Position numbers and translations under genes: made by a program
Shown here: positions 32,264 through 40,862 of the stretch, one piece after another
Position numbering within the stretch: position 1 is the first letter of the stretch
Layout: each line of letters opens with the position of its first letter
Notes under the pieces: generated by a model
Seen by the model: the letters and a program-made list of their open reading frames with translations, nothing else
What the model was told of the DNA's origin: nothing
Database searches by the model: none
Assembly: GCF_965200405.1 (NCBI RefSeq)
Contig: NZ_OZ241356.1
Location: forward strand, 3,472,001 to 3,536,000
Direction of reading: 5' to 3'
Length of the DNA: 64,000 nucleotides
From: Glacieibacterium sp965200405
GTDB lineage: Bacteria; Pseudomonadota; Alphaproteobacteria; Sphingomonadales; Sphingomonadaceae

Positions 32264-33313
32264 CTACTCAAAGGTCAGGTCGCCACCCGCCGGCTCGCGG
32301 AAATAGCTGTCGAGCAAATCCTCATCGACTTCGGCCAGCGTCGCCGGCGACCACATCGGGTTGCGGTCCTTGTCGATCAACAACGCGCGCACGCCCTCGT
32401 AAAAATCGCGGCCGTCGCGGATGGCGCAGACGATGCGGTATTCGGTGCGCAGTGCTGCCTCGATCGTTGCGCTCTCTCCCATGCGCAGCGCGCGCAGGGT
32501 CAGCTTGAGCGAGGTCGGCGACATGCGGGCGATGGCTTCATGCTGGGCGCGGGCCCAGTCGTCGCCCTCGGCCAGGCTGGCCTGGATCGCCTCGACGCTG
32601 TCATGCGCGAAGTGGAAGTCGATCGCATCGCGTAGCGCTTCGAGCTGCGACGGGCCGGGGTCGGCTGACAGGGTGTCGAGGATCTGGGCGACGCTCTCCT
32701 CGCTGGTGGCGAGCAGGTCGCGGAGCAGCGGCAGGCGGTCCGACGGGATGAAGTGCGTCGCGATGCCGGCGTACAGGCAGTCGGCGCCCTTCAGCCGCGC
32801 GCCTGCCAATCCCAACCAGGTGCCGATCTCGCCGGGCAGGCGAGGCAGCGCATGGGTGCCGCCGACGTCGGGGATCAGGCCGATGCCGGTCTCGGGCATG
32901 GCGACCAGCGTGCGCTCGGTAGCGACGCGGTAGCGACCGTGAATTGAAAGCCCGACGCCGCCGCCCATCGTGACGCCGTCGAGCAGCGCGACATAATCGT
33001 CGGAATAGACCGCGATCGCCTGGTTCATGCGGTACTCGTCATGAAAGAACGACGGCCATTCGGGCGAGCCGGAGCGGCCGGTGTGATACAGGCCGACGAC
33101 ATCGCCGCCGGCGCAAAAGGCACGCTCGCCGGCGCCCTGGATGACGACGCGATCGACTTCGCCGTCGCCCAAACTCGCGTACAGCGCGGCGTGGATGGCG
33201 ATGCACATCGGCTGGTCGAGCGCATTGAGCGCCTCCGGCCGGTTGAGCGTGATGAACATCGCGCGACCAACGTGCTTGGTCAGCACGGCAGCGCCTGGCA
33301 GGGTCTCGGTCAT
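32264..33313 (-). CDS. 3-Hydroxyisobutyryl-CoA hydrolase (enoyl-CoA hydratase superfamily)
   Basis: The 349-residue protein belongs to the crotonase superfamily. It has the HIBCH-type features: RAMFITLNRPEALNALDQPMC, the oxyanion loop AFCAGGDVVGLYHTG, and DGVTMGGGVGLSIHGRYRVATERTLVAMPETGIGLIPDVGGTHALPRLPG. HIBCH acts in valine breakdown by releasing 3-hydroxyisobutyrate from CoA. The long C-terminal part (about residues 230-349, with MSPTSLKLTLRALR) separates it from plain enoyl-CoA hydratases, which are about 260 residues. It overlaps the upstream thioesterase as ATGA. Confidence 0.9.
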   Translation of the reverse strand: MTETLPGAAVLTKHVGRAMFITLNRPEALNALDQPMCIAIHAALYASLGDGEVDRVVIQGAGERAFCAGGDVVGLYHTGRSGSPEWPSFFHDEYRMNQAIAVYSDDYVALLDGVTMGGGVGLSIHGRYRVATERTLVAMPETGIGLIPDVGGTHALPRLPGEIGTWLGLAGARLKGADCLYAGIATHFIPSDRLPLLRDLLATSEESVAQILDTLSADPGPSQLEALRDAIDFHFAHDSVEAIQASLAEGDDWARAQHEAIARMSPTSLKLTLRALRMGESATIEAALRTEYRIVCAIRDGRDFYEGVRALLIDKDRNPMWSPATLAEVDEDLLDSYFREPAGGDLTFE

Positions 33314-33762
33314 GTGGTCTCCACGAAAATAGCGTCGTCGGGCAGCGGGATCGGCACCGCGCTGGTCGAAAGCTTGGCGAGCAATGTTCCCGCTTCGTCG
33401 CGCAACTCCGCCTCCATGAAGGCGACGCGCTTGCCGAGCTTCAGGCAGACGGCGTCTGCGTAAAGCGTCATCCCGGCCTTGGCGGGGGCGAAGAAGCTGG
33501 TCTTGAGCTCGATCGTCGGGATGGCGATGCGCTTGCCCGACTTGACGATCGCGGCAATCGCCGCCGCATCGTCGAGCATCGCGACCAGGAAGCCCCCCTG
33601 GACGTTGCCCATCGGGTTGATCATCTGCTCGCTGGGCTGGAAGCTCATCCGCACCCGCCCGGCCGCGCTGTCGACCGACAGGATGCGGGTGCCCAGGAGC
33701 AGCGCCGTCGGCGGGACGTGCCGGTTCATCCGCTCGAGCAATTGCGCGTCGGTCATCGGCAT
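33310..33762 (-). CDS. PaaI-type hot-dog thioesterase
   Basis: The 150-residue protein has the PaaI/4HBT hot-dog pattern: MINPMGNVQGGFLVAMLDDAAAIAAIV holds the conserved N-x-x-G-x-x-x-G-G-x-x-x-x-x-x-D. TIELKTSFFAPAKAGMTLYADAVCLKLGKRVAFMEAEL is the family C-terminal strand set. These enzymes hydrolyse acyl-CoA thioesters; substrate is unknown. Tight coupling to the hydroxyisobutyryl-CoA hydrolase suggests acyl-CoA catabolism. Confidence 0.88.
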   Translation of the reverse strand: MPMTDAQLLERMNRHVPPTALLLGTRILSVDSAAGRVRMSFQPSEQMINPMGNVQGGFLVAMLDDAAAIAAIVKSGKRIAIPTIELKTSFFAPAKAGMTLYADAVCLKLGKRVAFMEAELRDEAGTLLAKLSTSAVPIPLPDDAIFVETT

Positions 33763-33783
33763 GGCGGGCTCACCGGTCCTGGC

Positions 33784-34575
33784 TCACAGCGTCTGGATTT
33801 CGGTGAGGCCGTAGCTGCGAAGCGCCGGTGCCAGCGCGTCGACGTGCGCATCGGCGCGCGTGAAGACGGCGATGCCGGCCGGTCGCGGCGTGTCCCAGAT
33901 GGTGTCGCGGAGCAGATGGGCAACGCGGCGCGCGATGCCCGGGCCGCCATCGACAAAGCTCAACCGGCGCGGGCTGGCTGCGGCAAGCTCGACGGCAACG
34001 AGCGGAAAGTGCGTGCAGGCGAGCACGATGGTGTCCAGGTCGTCGCCGCCGGGCTGGTCGAGCAGGCCATCCAGCTCGCGGGCGTAATCGGCAGGGTCTG
34101 TCGGTTCGCCGCGGAGCTTGGCCTCCGCCAGCTCTACCAGCCGCCCCGAACCGTGGCGCAACACCCGGCAATCGCTGGCGAACTCGGTCGAAAGCCGGTC
34201 GACGTAGGGCTGCCGCACGGTGGCGGCTGTGCCGAGAATGCCGATGACGCGGCTGACGCTGGTCTCGGCGGCGGGCTTGATCGCAGGAACGGTGCCGACC
34301 ACCGGCAGGTTGAGCGCGGCGCGGACCGGACCGAGCGCGATGGTAGAGGCAGTGTTGCAGGCGATCACCACCAGCGCCGGGCGGTAGCGCTCGACCAGCC
34401 GCCCGAGCAGCGCCGGGACACGCGATGCGATCTCCGCCTCGGTGCGGGTGCCATAGGGAAAACCGGCGTTGTCGGCGGCATAGACCAGCGGCGCGTCGGG
34501 CAGCAGCGCGGCGACCGGCGCCAGCACGGACAGGCCACCGATGCCGGAGTCGAACAGCAGGATGGGTGCGGCCAT
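33784..34575 (-). CDS. murI: Glutamate racemase
   Basis: MurI makes D-glutamate for peptidoglycan. The 263 residues include LFDSGIGGLSVL at the N-terminus, VYAADNAGFPYG, the first catalytic cysteine in VVIACNTASTIAL, the GTVPAIKPAA loop, the second cysteine in IVLACTHFPLV, and FVDGGPGIARRV. Length is normal. It opens a minus-strand group with the thioesterase and hydrolase, 21 bases apart from the former. Confidence 0.96.
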   Translation of the reverse strand: MAAPILLFDSGIGGLSVLAPVAALLPDAPLVYAADNAGFPYGTRTEAEIASRVPALLGRLVERYRPALVVIACNTASTIALGPVRAALNLPVVGTVPAIKPAAETSVSRVIGILGTAATVRQPYVDRLSTEFASDCRVLRHGSGRLVELAEAKLRGEPTDPADYARELDGLLDQPGGDDLDTIVLACTHFPLVAVELAAASPRRLSFVDGGPGIARRVAHLLRDTIWDTPRPAGIAVFTRADAHVDALAPALRSYGLTEIQTL

Positions 34576-34677
34576 GCATAGCGCCTAGCGGGAGCAGCTC
34601 GATGCTGCAACTCACTGGACTTGTTTCGGCGGTGGAACCTGCCAATGTCGCTGCCGGGGACGATCTGGGGGAAAACG

Positions 34678-35787
34678 ATGGACGCGATGACGCCTGTGGC
34701 TGTGGCAGAGCCGGTGCGGTTCGACGGCCGGTTGAGCGGCTTTGTCGGGCTGGCGCTCGGCAATCTGCTGCTGACCATCATCACGTTAGGCATCTACCGC
34801 TTCTGGGCCAAGACCCGCGTCCGGCGGCACCTGTGGGAGCGCACGCTGTTCCAGGGCGAGCCCCTGGAATATCGCGGCCGCGGCATCGAAAAGCTCATCG
34901 GCGCGCTGATCGTCGCCGCGGTGCTGATCGTGCCGCTCATCGTCCTGTCGATGATCGCGGCGTTCCTGATCGCAAGCAAGGCGATATGGGCAGCGGTAAT
35001 CCTGTACGTGGTCATGTATCTCGCGCTGATCTGGTTGATCGGCGTCGGCATCTACCGGTCGCAGCGCTATATCTTCAGTCGGACGGCGTGGCGCGGCATC
35101 CGCGGCGGCATGGTCAACGGCGGCTGGACCTATGGCCTGCTGTTCCTGAAACTGATGTTGCTGTCGGTTGTAACGCTCGGCTTTGCGTCGCCCTATGTCG
35201 CGACGCGGCTGTGGAATGCGCGGATGAACGACGCAATGTTCGGCTCCGCGCAACTCGGCGCGACGGCGAACTGGCGCGCGGTCTATTCGCGGTTCCTGTT
35301 CGCCTGGATCGGCGCGCTGGTGATCTATCTCGTCGCGATCGCCGTGGTGATGGCCGCGCTTGGACCCCAACTCGCGGCCTTCAAGCCGGGCGCGCCGCCG
35401 CCCGAGCATGCCGATGCGATGTTCGGGGCAATCCTCAAGCTGTACGGTGTGATGATCCTGGCGAGCATCGCCATTGGGCTGCTGCTGCTGCGCTACCAGG
35501 CGGCTCTGCTGCGCGAGCTGTTCGGCCAGACCAGCCTCGACACGCTGGGCTTTCGCTTCGATGCGACGGCAGGTGACCTGCTCAAGTTCGCGCTGGCCAA
35601 TTTCGCCATCGTCATCTTCACCTTCGGGCTCGGCACGATCTTGATGCCGTTCCGGGTGTGGACCTTCTACGTCAGGCATCTGTCGACGGTCGGCAGCCTC
35701 GACACCGACACCCTGCTCCAGACCAGCCTCGCCGCACCGGTGCAGGGTGACGGGCTGGCAGACGCATTCGACGCCGCGGCATTCTGA
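34678..35787 (+). CDS. DUF898 (YjgN-like) membrane protein
   Basis: The 369-residue protein has about six to seven membrane helices. Family features: FDGRLSGFVGLALGNLLLTIITLGIYRFWAKTRVRRHLWERT at the N-terminus, where F-x-G-x-x-x-x-x-x-x-x-x-x-x-L-L-x-x-x-T-L-G-I-Y-x-x-W is the DUF898 signature. A second related copy is seen in SYTGLL-like GWTYGLLFLKLMLLSVVTLGFASPYVATRLWNARMNDAMFG, and a third in LKFALANFAIVIFTFGLGTILMPFRVWTFYVRHL. The ATG at 34678 has GGGGG upstream. It is followed after six bases by an M48 protease gene, a pairing that recurs in other proteobacteria. Function is unknown. Confidence 0.87.
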   Translation: MDAMTPVAVAEPVRFDGRLSGFVGLALGNLLLTIITLGIYRFWAKTRVRRHLWERTLFQGEPLEYRGRGIEKLIGALIVAAVLIVPLIVLSMIAAFLIASKAIWAAVILYVVMYLALIWLIGVGIYRSQRYIFSRTAWRGIRGGMVNGGWTYGLLFLKLMLLSVVTLGFASPYVATRLWNARMNDAMFGSAQLGATANWRAVYSRFLFAWIGALVIYLVAIAVVMAALGPQLAAFKPGAPPPEHADAMFGAILKLYGVMILASIAIGLLLLRYQAALLRELFGQTSLDTLGFRFDATAGDLLKFALANFAIVIFTFGLGTILMPFRVWTFYVRHLSTVGSLDTDTLLQTSLAAPVQGDGLADAFDAAAF

Positions 35788-35793
35788 GCCGCC

Positions 35794-36843
35794 ATGCGCG
35801 GCGTCGTCCATGACGGGCTGAGCGCCCGCGCGCATCCGGTCGAGATCGCTGTCGACGGCGACGGGCTGGTGGTGACCCGAGCCGACGGGATCGTCGAGCG
35901 GGTGACGCTGGACCTGCTGCGCCGTGGTGACCGCGGCGCCGGCATCGACGTCGTTCACCGCACCGACCAGCCCGACTGGCGGCTGGTGCCCGGCGAGCCG
36001 CTACCTCCGGGCTGGCTAAAGGCGCTGCCGCACATCGGGCAGTTCTCGAAGCGAGCGCGGTCGATCTATCTGGGCGTCGCCGCCGTAACGGTGGCGACGA
36101 TCATCGGGCTGACGGTTTTCGGCGACCGCCTGCTCGATGCCGCCGCGCCGCTGGTGCCGCGACGGGTCTCCGTGCCGATGGGCGAGGCACTCGTTGCCCA
36201 GCTTGGCGGTTCCATGTGCAAGGGCGTGGCCGGGCAATCGGCACTCGACCGGCTGGTGACGCGGCTGCGGCCCGCCGCGGGCTTCGTCGAGCCGGTAACG
36301 GTCAGCGTCCTCGACACGCCCGCCGTCAATGCACTGGCCGCACCGGGTGGGCGCGTCGTCATCTTCCGCGGCCTGGTCGACAAGGCGCAGGGGCCGGACG
36401 AGGTCGCTGGCGTCCTGGCGCACGAACTCAGCCATGTCGCGCTGCGCCATCCGGCCAAGGCATTGCTGCGCCAGATGGGCGTCTCGGTGATCGTCCGCTC
36501 GGTCGGTGGCGATATCGGCGGGCTGGCCGACACCGCGGTGCTTCTCGACCAGTCGCGCGGGGCGGAGCATGCCGCAGACCTTGGCGCGATCGCCACGCTG
36601 CACCGCGTCCGCATCTCGCCGGGCGGGCTGGCGACGTTGTTCGTCCGGATGCGCGACGCCGACCGCGCTGCCACCAAGAATTTCACGACGCGGACCGTCG
36701 ATCGGTTCCGTGACTTCGCCGCCACCCACCCGGGCGCGGATGAACGGATCGCCCTGTCGAAAGCCGCCGTTTCGGACCAAGCTGACGTTGCGCCGGCGAT
36801 GAGCCCGGCCGACTGGGAGGCCCTGCGCCGCATCTGTTCCTGA
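35794..36843 (+). CDS. Membrane-anchored M48-family metalloprotease
   Basis: The 349-residue protein has a soluble N-terminal part (about 1-85), one membrane helix (about residues 90-112), and an M48 peptidase domain. The zinc motif HExxH is HELSH at about residue 210 (VLAHELSHVALRHP), and the third ligand is in RGAEHAADLGAI (E-x3-D). VSVLDTPAVNALAAPGGRVVIFRGLVDKAQ is the typical strand before it. It ends with TRTVDRFRDFAATHPGADERIA, also usual in M48. Substrates are unknown; coupling to the DUF898 gene suggests envelope work. Confidence 0.9.
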   Translation: MRGVVHDGLSARAHPVEIAVDGDGLVVTRADGIVERVTLDLLRRGDRGAGIDVVHRTDQPDWRLVPGEPLPPGWLKALPHIGQFSKRARSIYLGVAAVTVATIIGLTVFGDRLLDAAAPLVPRRVSVPMGEALVAQLGGSMCKGVAGQSALDRLVTRLRPAAGFVEPVTVSVLDTPAVNALAAPGGRVVIFRGLVDKAQGPDEVAGVLAHELSHVALRHPAKALLRQMGVSVIVRSVGGDIGGLADTAVLLDQSRGAEHAADLGAIATLHRVRISPGGLATLFVRMRDADRAATKNFTTRTVDRFRDFAATHPGADERIALSKAAVSDQADVAPAMSPADWEALRRICS

Positions 36844-36938
36844 AACTGCAAATTTGGAACTTCGGCGCGGTTCGTCAGTTGCGTTGCATTGCCGAAACGT
36901 TTACCTTCTTTTAAGAAATGCAACGGTCTGGAACGTCG

Positions 36939-37142
36939 ATGGGCTCGTATCATTTGGTGATCTTCAACGCGGCCGGCATGGTCGACCGCGTCAGCGTCGG
37001 CAGCTTCGCCGATGACGAAGCTGCGAAGGCAGCGGCGCGCGACCTCGATCACAATCATCTCGTCGAGGTCACCAACAAAGGCGTGCGCATTGCCCGCGTC
37101 CCGCCACGCCTGCCGGTACGTGTCGGCAGCTCGGCTTATTGA
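36939..37142 (+). CDS. Small hypothetical protein
   Basis: A 67-residue reading frame from ATG 36939 (GGA eight bases upstream); an ATG at 36918 would add seven residues but has no ribosome site. The sequence SYHLVIFNAAGMVDRVSVGSFADDEAAKAAARDLDHNHLVEV resembles the short alpha/beta proteins with a D-D-E-A-A segment frequent in sphingomonads, but I cannot name a family. Its end overlaps the stop of the greA-like gene on the other strand by seven bases. Reasonably likely to be real because codon use is normal. Confidence 0.55.
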   Translation: MGSYHLVIFNAAGMVDRVSVGSFADDEAAKAAARDLDHNHLVEVTNKGVRIARVPPRLPVRVGSSAY

Positions 37143-37633
37143 GGCGCCGGCGCGGCCTGGGTGATCCCGACGATCTCGATCTCGCTACCCGCCAGCATCG
37201 CCACGTCACCGAGCGTTTTGCCGATCAGCGCCCGCGCCACGGGCGAGACATGGCTGACGCTGCCGTTGGCTGGATCGGCCTCGTCTTCGCCGACGATCGC
37301 GTAGCTGGTACGGCGACCATCGTCGCGTTCGAACATGACCCGGCTGCCGAAACGAACGGTGTCGCTCGGCCCGCTCTCGACCAGCTGCGCCGTCGCCCGT
37401 CGCGCCGTCCAGTAGCGCAGGTCGCGTGAAGCTCGTGCCATCGCGGTGCGGTCGCTGCCGATGCCGCCCGCGGCCTGCGCCGCCGAATAGTCCGCCCGCG
37501 CCAGGGCCAGCGCCGCATCGATCTGGGCTAATCCGGCGACAGTGACATAGTTCGTGTGCTGCGACACCGGCCGGTCGGGCAAGTCTGCCGCAGCAGCTTC
37601 GCTGTCCCCTTCCTTGGTGAAGGCGACGCTCAT
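37136..37633 (-). CDS. GreA/GreB-family transcription elongation factor
   Basis: The 165-residue protein has an N-terminal coiled coil (about 25-85; VTVAGLAQIDAALALARADYSAAQAAGGIGSDRTAMARASRDLRYWTARRATAQL) and a C-terminal FKBP-like domain. The latter reads VRFGSRVMFERDDGRRTSYAIVGEDEADPANGSVSHVSPVARALIGKTLGDVA, matching G-x-x-V-x-x-x-x-x-x-G-x-x-x-x-Y-x-I-V-G-x-x-E-A-D and S-x-x-S-P-x-A-R-A-L-I-G-K. Gre factors rescue backtracked RNA polymerase. The coiled-coil tip acidic pair is not clear, so this may be a Gre-like regulator rather than GreA proper. Confidence 0.85.
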   Translation of the reverse strand: MSVAFTKEGDSEAAAADLPDRPVSQHTNYVTVAGLAQIDAALALARADYSAAQAAGGIGSDRTAMARASRDLRYWTARRATAQLVESGPSDTVRFGSRVMFERDDGRRTSYAIVGEDEADPANGSVSHVSPVARALIGKTLGDVAMLAGSEIEIVGITQAAPAPQ

Positions 37634-37733
37634 GGCTTTGTCCTGGTCATCAGGTTGTAACGCTTGAGCCGGGCGGACGGCAGCGTCAAGCCGGGCGCTT
37701 TCCCGCGCTGCCGCTCTGCGCTAATCCAGCGCC

Positions 37734-38726
37734 ATGAGCCATGCCCCCTACCCCGCCCTGCGCCTCCGCCGCTCGCGCGTCGCACCTTGGTCGCGCGCCA
37801 TGGTCGCCGAAACCGTCCTCAGCCCGGCCGACCTGATCTGGCCGCTGTTCGTCACCGGCGGCAGCAACAATCGCGAGAGCATTGCCACCATGCCGGGCGT
37901 CGAGCGCCTGTCGGTCGACCTGCTTGGCGCGGCGGCAAAGGAAGCGGCGTCGCTGGGCATCCCATGCCTCGCGCTATTCCCCAACACACCGGCCAGCGCG
38001 CGCAGCGAGGACGGTGCGGAGGCCGCCAACCCCGACAACCTCATGTGCAACGCCATCCGCGCCATCAAGGACTCGGGCGCCGACATCGGCGTGCTGACCG
38101 ACGTCGCGCTCGATCCCTACACCAGCCACGGCCATGACGGGCTGCTGTCCGAGGACGGGCGCATCCTCAACGACTCCAGTGTCGCGGCGCTGGTCGCCCA
38201 GTCGCTCAACCAGGCCCGCGCCGGGGCCGACATCATCGCGCCCAGCGACATGATGGACGGCCGCGTCGGCATCATCCGCGCCGCGCTGGAGAGCGAAGGC
38301 TTCCACGACGTCCAGATCATGGCCTATGCCGCCAAATACGCCTCGGCCTTCTATGGCCCGTTCCGCGACGCGGTCGGCTCCAGCGGCTATCTCAAGGGCG
38401 ACAAGAAGACCTACCAGATGGACTATGCCAATTCCGACGAGGCGCTGCGCGAAGTCGCGCTCGACCTGGCGGAGGGGGCCGACTCCGTGATGGTCAAGCC
38501 CGGCCTGCCGTACCTCGACATCGTCCGCCGGGTGAAGGAGCGCTTCGAAGTGCCGGTCTTCGCCTATCAGGTGTCGGGTGAGTACGCGATGATCGAGGCT
38601 GCCGTCGCCGCCGGTGTGCTCGACCGCGACAAGGGCGTCGTCGAGACTCTGACCGCCTTCAAGCGCGCCGGCTGCTCGGGCGTGCTGACTTACCACGCCC
38701 GCCACGTTGCCCGCCTGCTTGGCTAG
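37734..38726 (+). CDS. hemB: Delta-aminolevulinic acid dehydratase (porphobilinogen synthase)
   Basis: HemB joins two aminolevulinate molecules to make porphobilinogen for haem. The 330 residues carry both active-site lysines (MAYAAKYASAFYGPFRDA and DSVMVKPGLPYLDIV). The metal site reads DVALDPYTSHGHDG: the cysteines of the zinc type (D-V-C-L-C-P-Y-T-S-H-G-H-C-G) are replaced by Ala and Asp, so this is the magnesium/potassium-dependent form typical of alphaproteobacteria. GPFRDAVGSSGYLKGDKKTYQMDYAN is also characteristic. Single gene between greA-like and an unknown secreted protein. Confidence 0.98.
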   Translation: MSHAPYPALRLRRSRVAPWSRAMVAETVLSPADLIWPLFVTGGSNNRESIATMPGVERLSVDLLGAAAKEAASLGIPCLALFPNTPASARSEDGAEAANPDNLMCNAIRAIKDSGADIGVLTDVALDPYTSHGHDGLLSEDGRILNDSSVAALVAQSLNQARAGADIIAPSDMMDGRVGIIRAALESEGFHDVQIMAYAAKYASAFYGPFRDAVGSSGYLKGDKKTYQMDYANSDEALREVALDLAEGADSVMVKPGLPYLDIVRRVKERFEVPVFAYQVSGEYAMIEAAVAAGVLDRDKGVVETLTAFKRAGCSGVLTYHARHVARLLG

Positions 38727-38741
38727 GCGGCGCCCGCTGGG

Positions 38742-39152
38742 TCAGAGACGCTTGGCCCGGTCCCGACGCGAATAAGGCACGAACATGCCCGGGCCGACCG
38801 ATCCGGTCTGGATCCGCGACGACGTGTTGTACAGGCGGATGATGTCGACGCGGCACAGTTGCGGACCGTGCGTGTCGGTCACCAGCACATCGTCCCAGTG
38901 CATGAAACTGGCACCCGATTCAGGACGGTTGATATAGATCGTGCCGTTACTCATCTCGTAGATGATCGCGGTGCGGTCGACGATGCGGCTCGAACGAATG
39001 TCGTGCTGATAGATGCAGTCGACCGGTTTGCCCTCGACCCGGCCGGCGATCGCCTTGGCGATTTCCTGCTCCGGATTGTCGCGCGCCCCGGCCTGCACGG
39101 CGACGGTGCCGAACAGCATGGCGGCGGCGATCAGGATGGGAGACGGACGCAT
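38742..39152 (-). CDS. Small secreted protein of unknown function
   Basis: The 136-residue protein has a signal peptide (MRPSPILIAAAMLFGTVAVQA, with cleavage after about residue 21) and a mature domain with two cysteines, in GKPVDCIYQHDI and GPQLCRVDII, which could form a disulfide. Between them lies a run of beta-type sequence (DRTAIIYEMSNGTIYINRP). I recall similar short periplasmic proteins in sphingomonads but no named family. It converges on hemB with a 15-base gap and is divergent from argC. Confidence 0.75.
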   Translation of the reverse strand: MRPSPILIAAAMLFGTVAVQAGARDNPEQEIAKAIAGRVEGKPVDCIYQHDIRSSRIVDRTAIIYEMSNGTIYINRPESGASFMHWDDVLVTDTHGPQLCRVDIIRLYNTSSRIQTGSVGPGMFVPYSRRDRAKRL

Positions 39153-39267
39153 GGCTGTACTCCTGCTTGTTCTTGTGCCGGCATTAGGCGCTCAGCCGCG
39201 TTAACCTGAAATGTCCGGCATGGTTGCGGCAGTTGAACCGGCCCCGTCGTTCGCCTAACCGTGGCGG

Positions 39268-40311
39268 ATGACCGCACCAATTCGCATCGCCGTGCTCGGC
39301 GCCTCGGGCTACACCGGAGCAGATCTGGTCCGCCTGGCGCTGGGCCACCCCGGCATCGAGATCGTCGCCCTGTCGGCCAATGCCAAGGCGGGGCAGACGA
39401 TGGCCGAGGTCTGGCCGCACATGGCGATGTATCCGCAGCTGCCGCGGCTGGTGCGGGCCGAGGACATCGACTGGAGCGGCATCGACGCGGTGTTCGGCTG
39501 CCTGCCACATGCGGCGTCGGCGGCGCTGCTGTCGACGCTCGACGGGCCGCGCATCATCGACCTGTCGGCGGACTTCCGTCTGCGCGACGCCGGCACCTAT
39601 GCGGAATGGTACGGCGGCGAGCACCCTGCCCCGGCGCTGCTGGGCGAGGCGGTGTACGGGCTGAGCGAATTCGCGCGCGGGCGACTGCCGGAAGCGCGGC
39701 TGGTGGCGTGTCCGGGTTGCTACCCGACCGCGGTGCTGCTGGCGCTGCTGCCGCTGGTCGAGGCCGGCCTGATCGACGCGGGCCGGGTCTCGGTCAATGC
39801 GCTGTCGGGCGTCTCCGGATCGGGCCGCGGCTTGAAGGAGGCCAATCTGTTCGCCGAGGTCGCCGAGGCGGTCCACCCTTATGCGCTCGGTGCGCACCGC
39901 CATATGCCAGAGATCGAGCAGGAACTCGGCGCGCGGGCCGGCCACGATTTGCGGATCAGCTTCACGCCGCACCTCGTGCCGATCAACCGCGGCGAGCTCG
40001 TTACCTGCGCAGTCGAAATGAGCGGCGGCGCGACCGTCGCCGACCTGCATGCGGCGCTGCAGCTACGCTATGCCGACGAGCCCTTCGTCCACCTGCTGCC
40101 CAAGGGTGTTGCGCCGTCGACACGGATGGTGCGCGGCTCGAACCACGCGGTCGTCAATGTCTTTCCGGACCGCATTACCGGACGGGCACTGGTCATCGGG
40201 GCGATCGACAATCTGGTGAAGGGCTCCTCCGGCCAGGCGATCCAGAACTTCAACCTGATGTTCGGTCTCGCCGAGACGGCGGGGCTGGGCCAGGCGCCAC
40301 TGTTCCCATGA
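39268..40311 (+). CDS. argC: N-acetyl-gamma-glutamyl-phosphate reductase
   Basis: ArgC reduces N-acetylglutamyl phosphate to the semialdehyde in arginine synthesis. The 347 residues have the NADP site IAVLGASGYTGADLVRLALGHPG, the catalytic cysteine in LVACPGCYPTAVLLAL, the catalytic histidine in GAHRHMPEIEQEL, GVSGSGRGLKEANLF, and the C-terminal GSNHAVVNVFPDRITGRALVIGAIDNLVKGSSGQAIQN. It is followed by two GNAT genes with overlapping starts. Confidence 0.98.
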   Translation: MTAPIRIAVLGASGYTGADLVRLALGHPGIEIVALSANAKAGQTMAEVWPHMAMYPQLPRLVRAEDIDWSGIDAVFGCLPHAASAALLSTLDGPRIIDLSADFRLRDAGTYAEWYGGEHPAPALLGEAVYGLSEFARGRLPEARLVACPGCYPTAVLLALLPLVEAGLIDAGRVSVNALSGVSGSGRGLKEANLFAEVAEAVHPYALGAHRHMPEIEQELGARAGHDLRISFTPHLVPINRGELVTCAVEMSGGATVADLHAALQLRYADEPFVHLLPKGVAPSTRMVRGSNHAVVNVFPDRITGRALVIGAIDNLVKGSSGQAIQNFNLMFGLAETAGLGQAPLFP

Positions 40312-40862
40312 CCGTCCAGCGCGATTCCGCCGGGCGGATCGTCACCGACAGGTTGCGGCTGCGCCAGTGGCTCGACACCGACCGCGTGCCGTTCGCTGCG
40401 ATGGGTCGCGATCCGCGCGTCATGGCGCACTTCCCGTCGCTGCTGTTCGACGCCGAAAGCGGCGAGTTGCTCAACCACTTCGGCCGCGCCATCGAGGCAA
40501 GCGGCAGCGGTATGTGGGCGCTGGAACGACTGTCCGACCGCGCCTTCATCGGCTTCTGCGGCATCCAGCCGGTGGCGATCGGCTCGCCCGTCGACGGCGA
40601 GGTCGAGATCGGCTGGCGACTGGCGCGCAATTATTGGGGCCAGGGCTATGCCAGCGAGGCCGCGCGCGCGGCGCTGGTCGTCGCGTTCGACGAGCAGAGC
40701 CTCACCCGCGTGCTGGCGATCACCGTGCCTGCTAACGCCCCCTCGATTGCGGTGATGCAGCGGCTCGGCATGTCCCGCCGGTCGGAGCGCGATTTCGACC
40801 ATCCCGGCCTGCCGCACGGCCATCCGCTGCGCCCGCACATCGTCCACGAGATCGCCGCCTGA
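40308..40862 (+). CDS. RimJ/RimL-like GNAT acetyltransferase (first tandem copy)
   Basis: The 184-residue protein is a GNAT N-acetyltransferase: IVTDRLRLRQWLDTDRVPFAAM at the start, VEIGWRLARNYWGQGYASEAARAALVVAF as the acetyl-CoA-binding loop (R/Q-x-x-G-x-G/A in YWGQGYAS), and SIAVMQRLGMSRRSERDFDHPGLPHGHPLRPHIVHEI near the end. Such enzymes acetylate protein N-termini, amino acids or drugs; the substrate cannot be told here. The ATG overlaps argC as ATGA, so it may be expressed with it. The adjacent gene is a close paralogue. Confidence 0.9.
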   Translation: MTVQRDSAGRIVTDRLRLRQWLDTDRVPFAAMGRDPRVMAHFPSLLFDAESGELLNHFGRAIEASGSGMWALERLSDRAFIGFCGIQPVAIGSPVDGEVEIGWRLARNYWGQGYASEAARAALVVAFDEQSLTRVLAITVPANAPSIAVMQRLGMSRRSERDFDHPGLPHGHPLRPHIVHEIAA

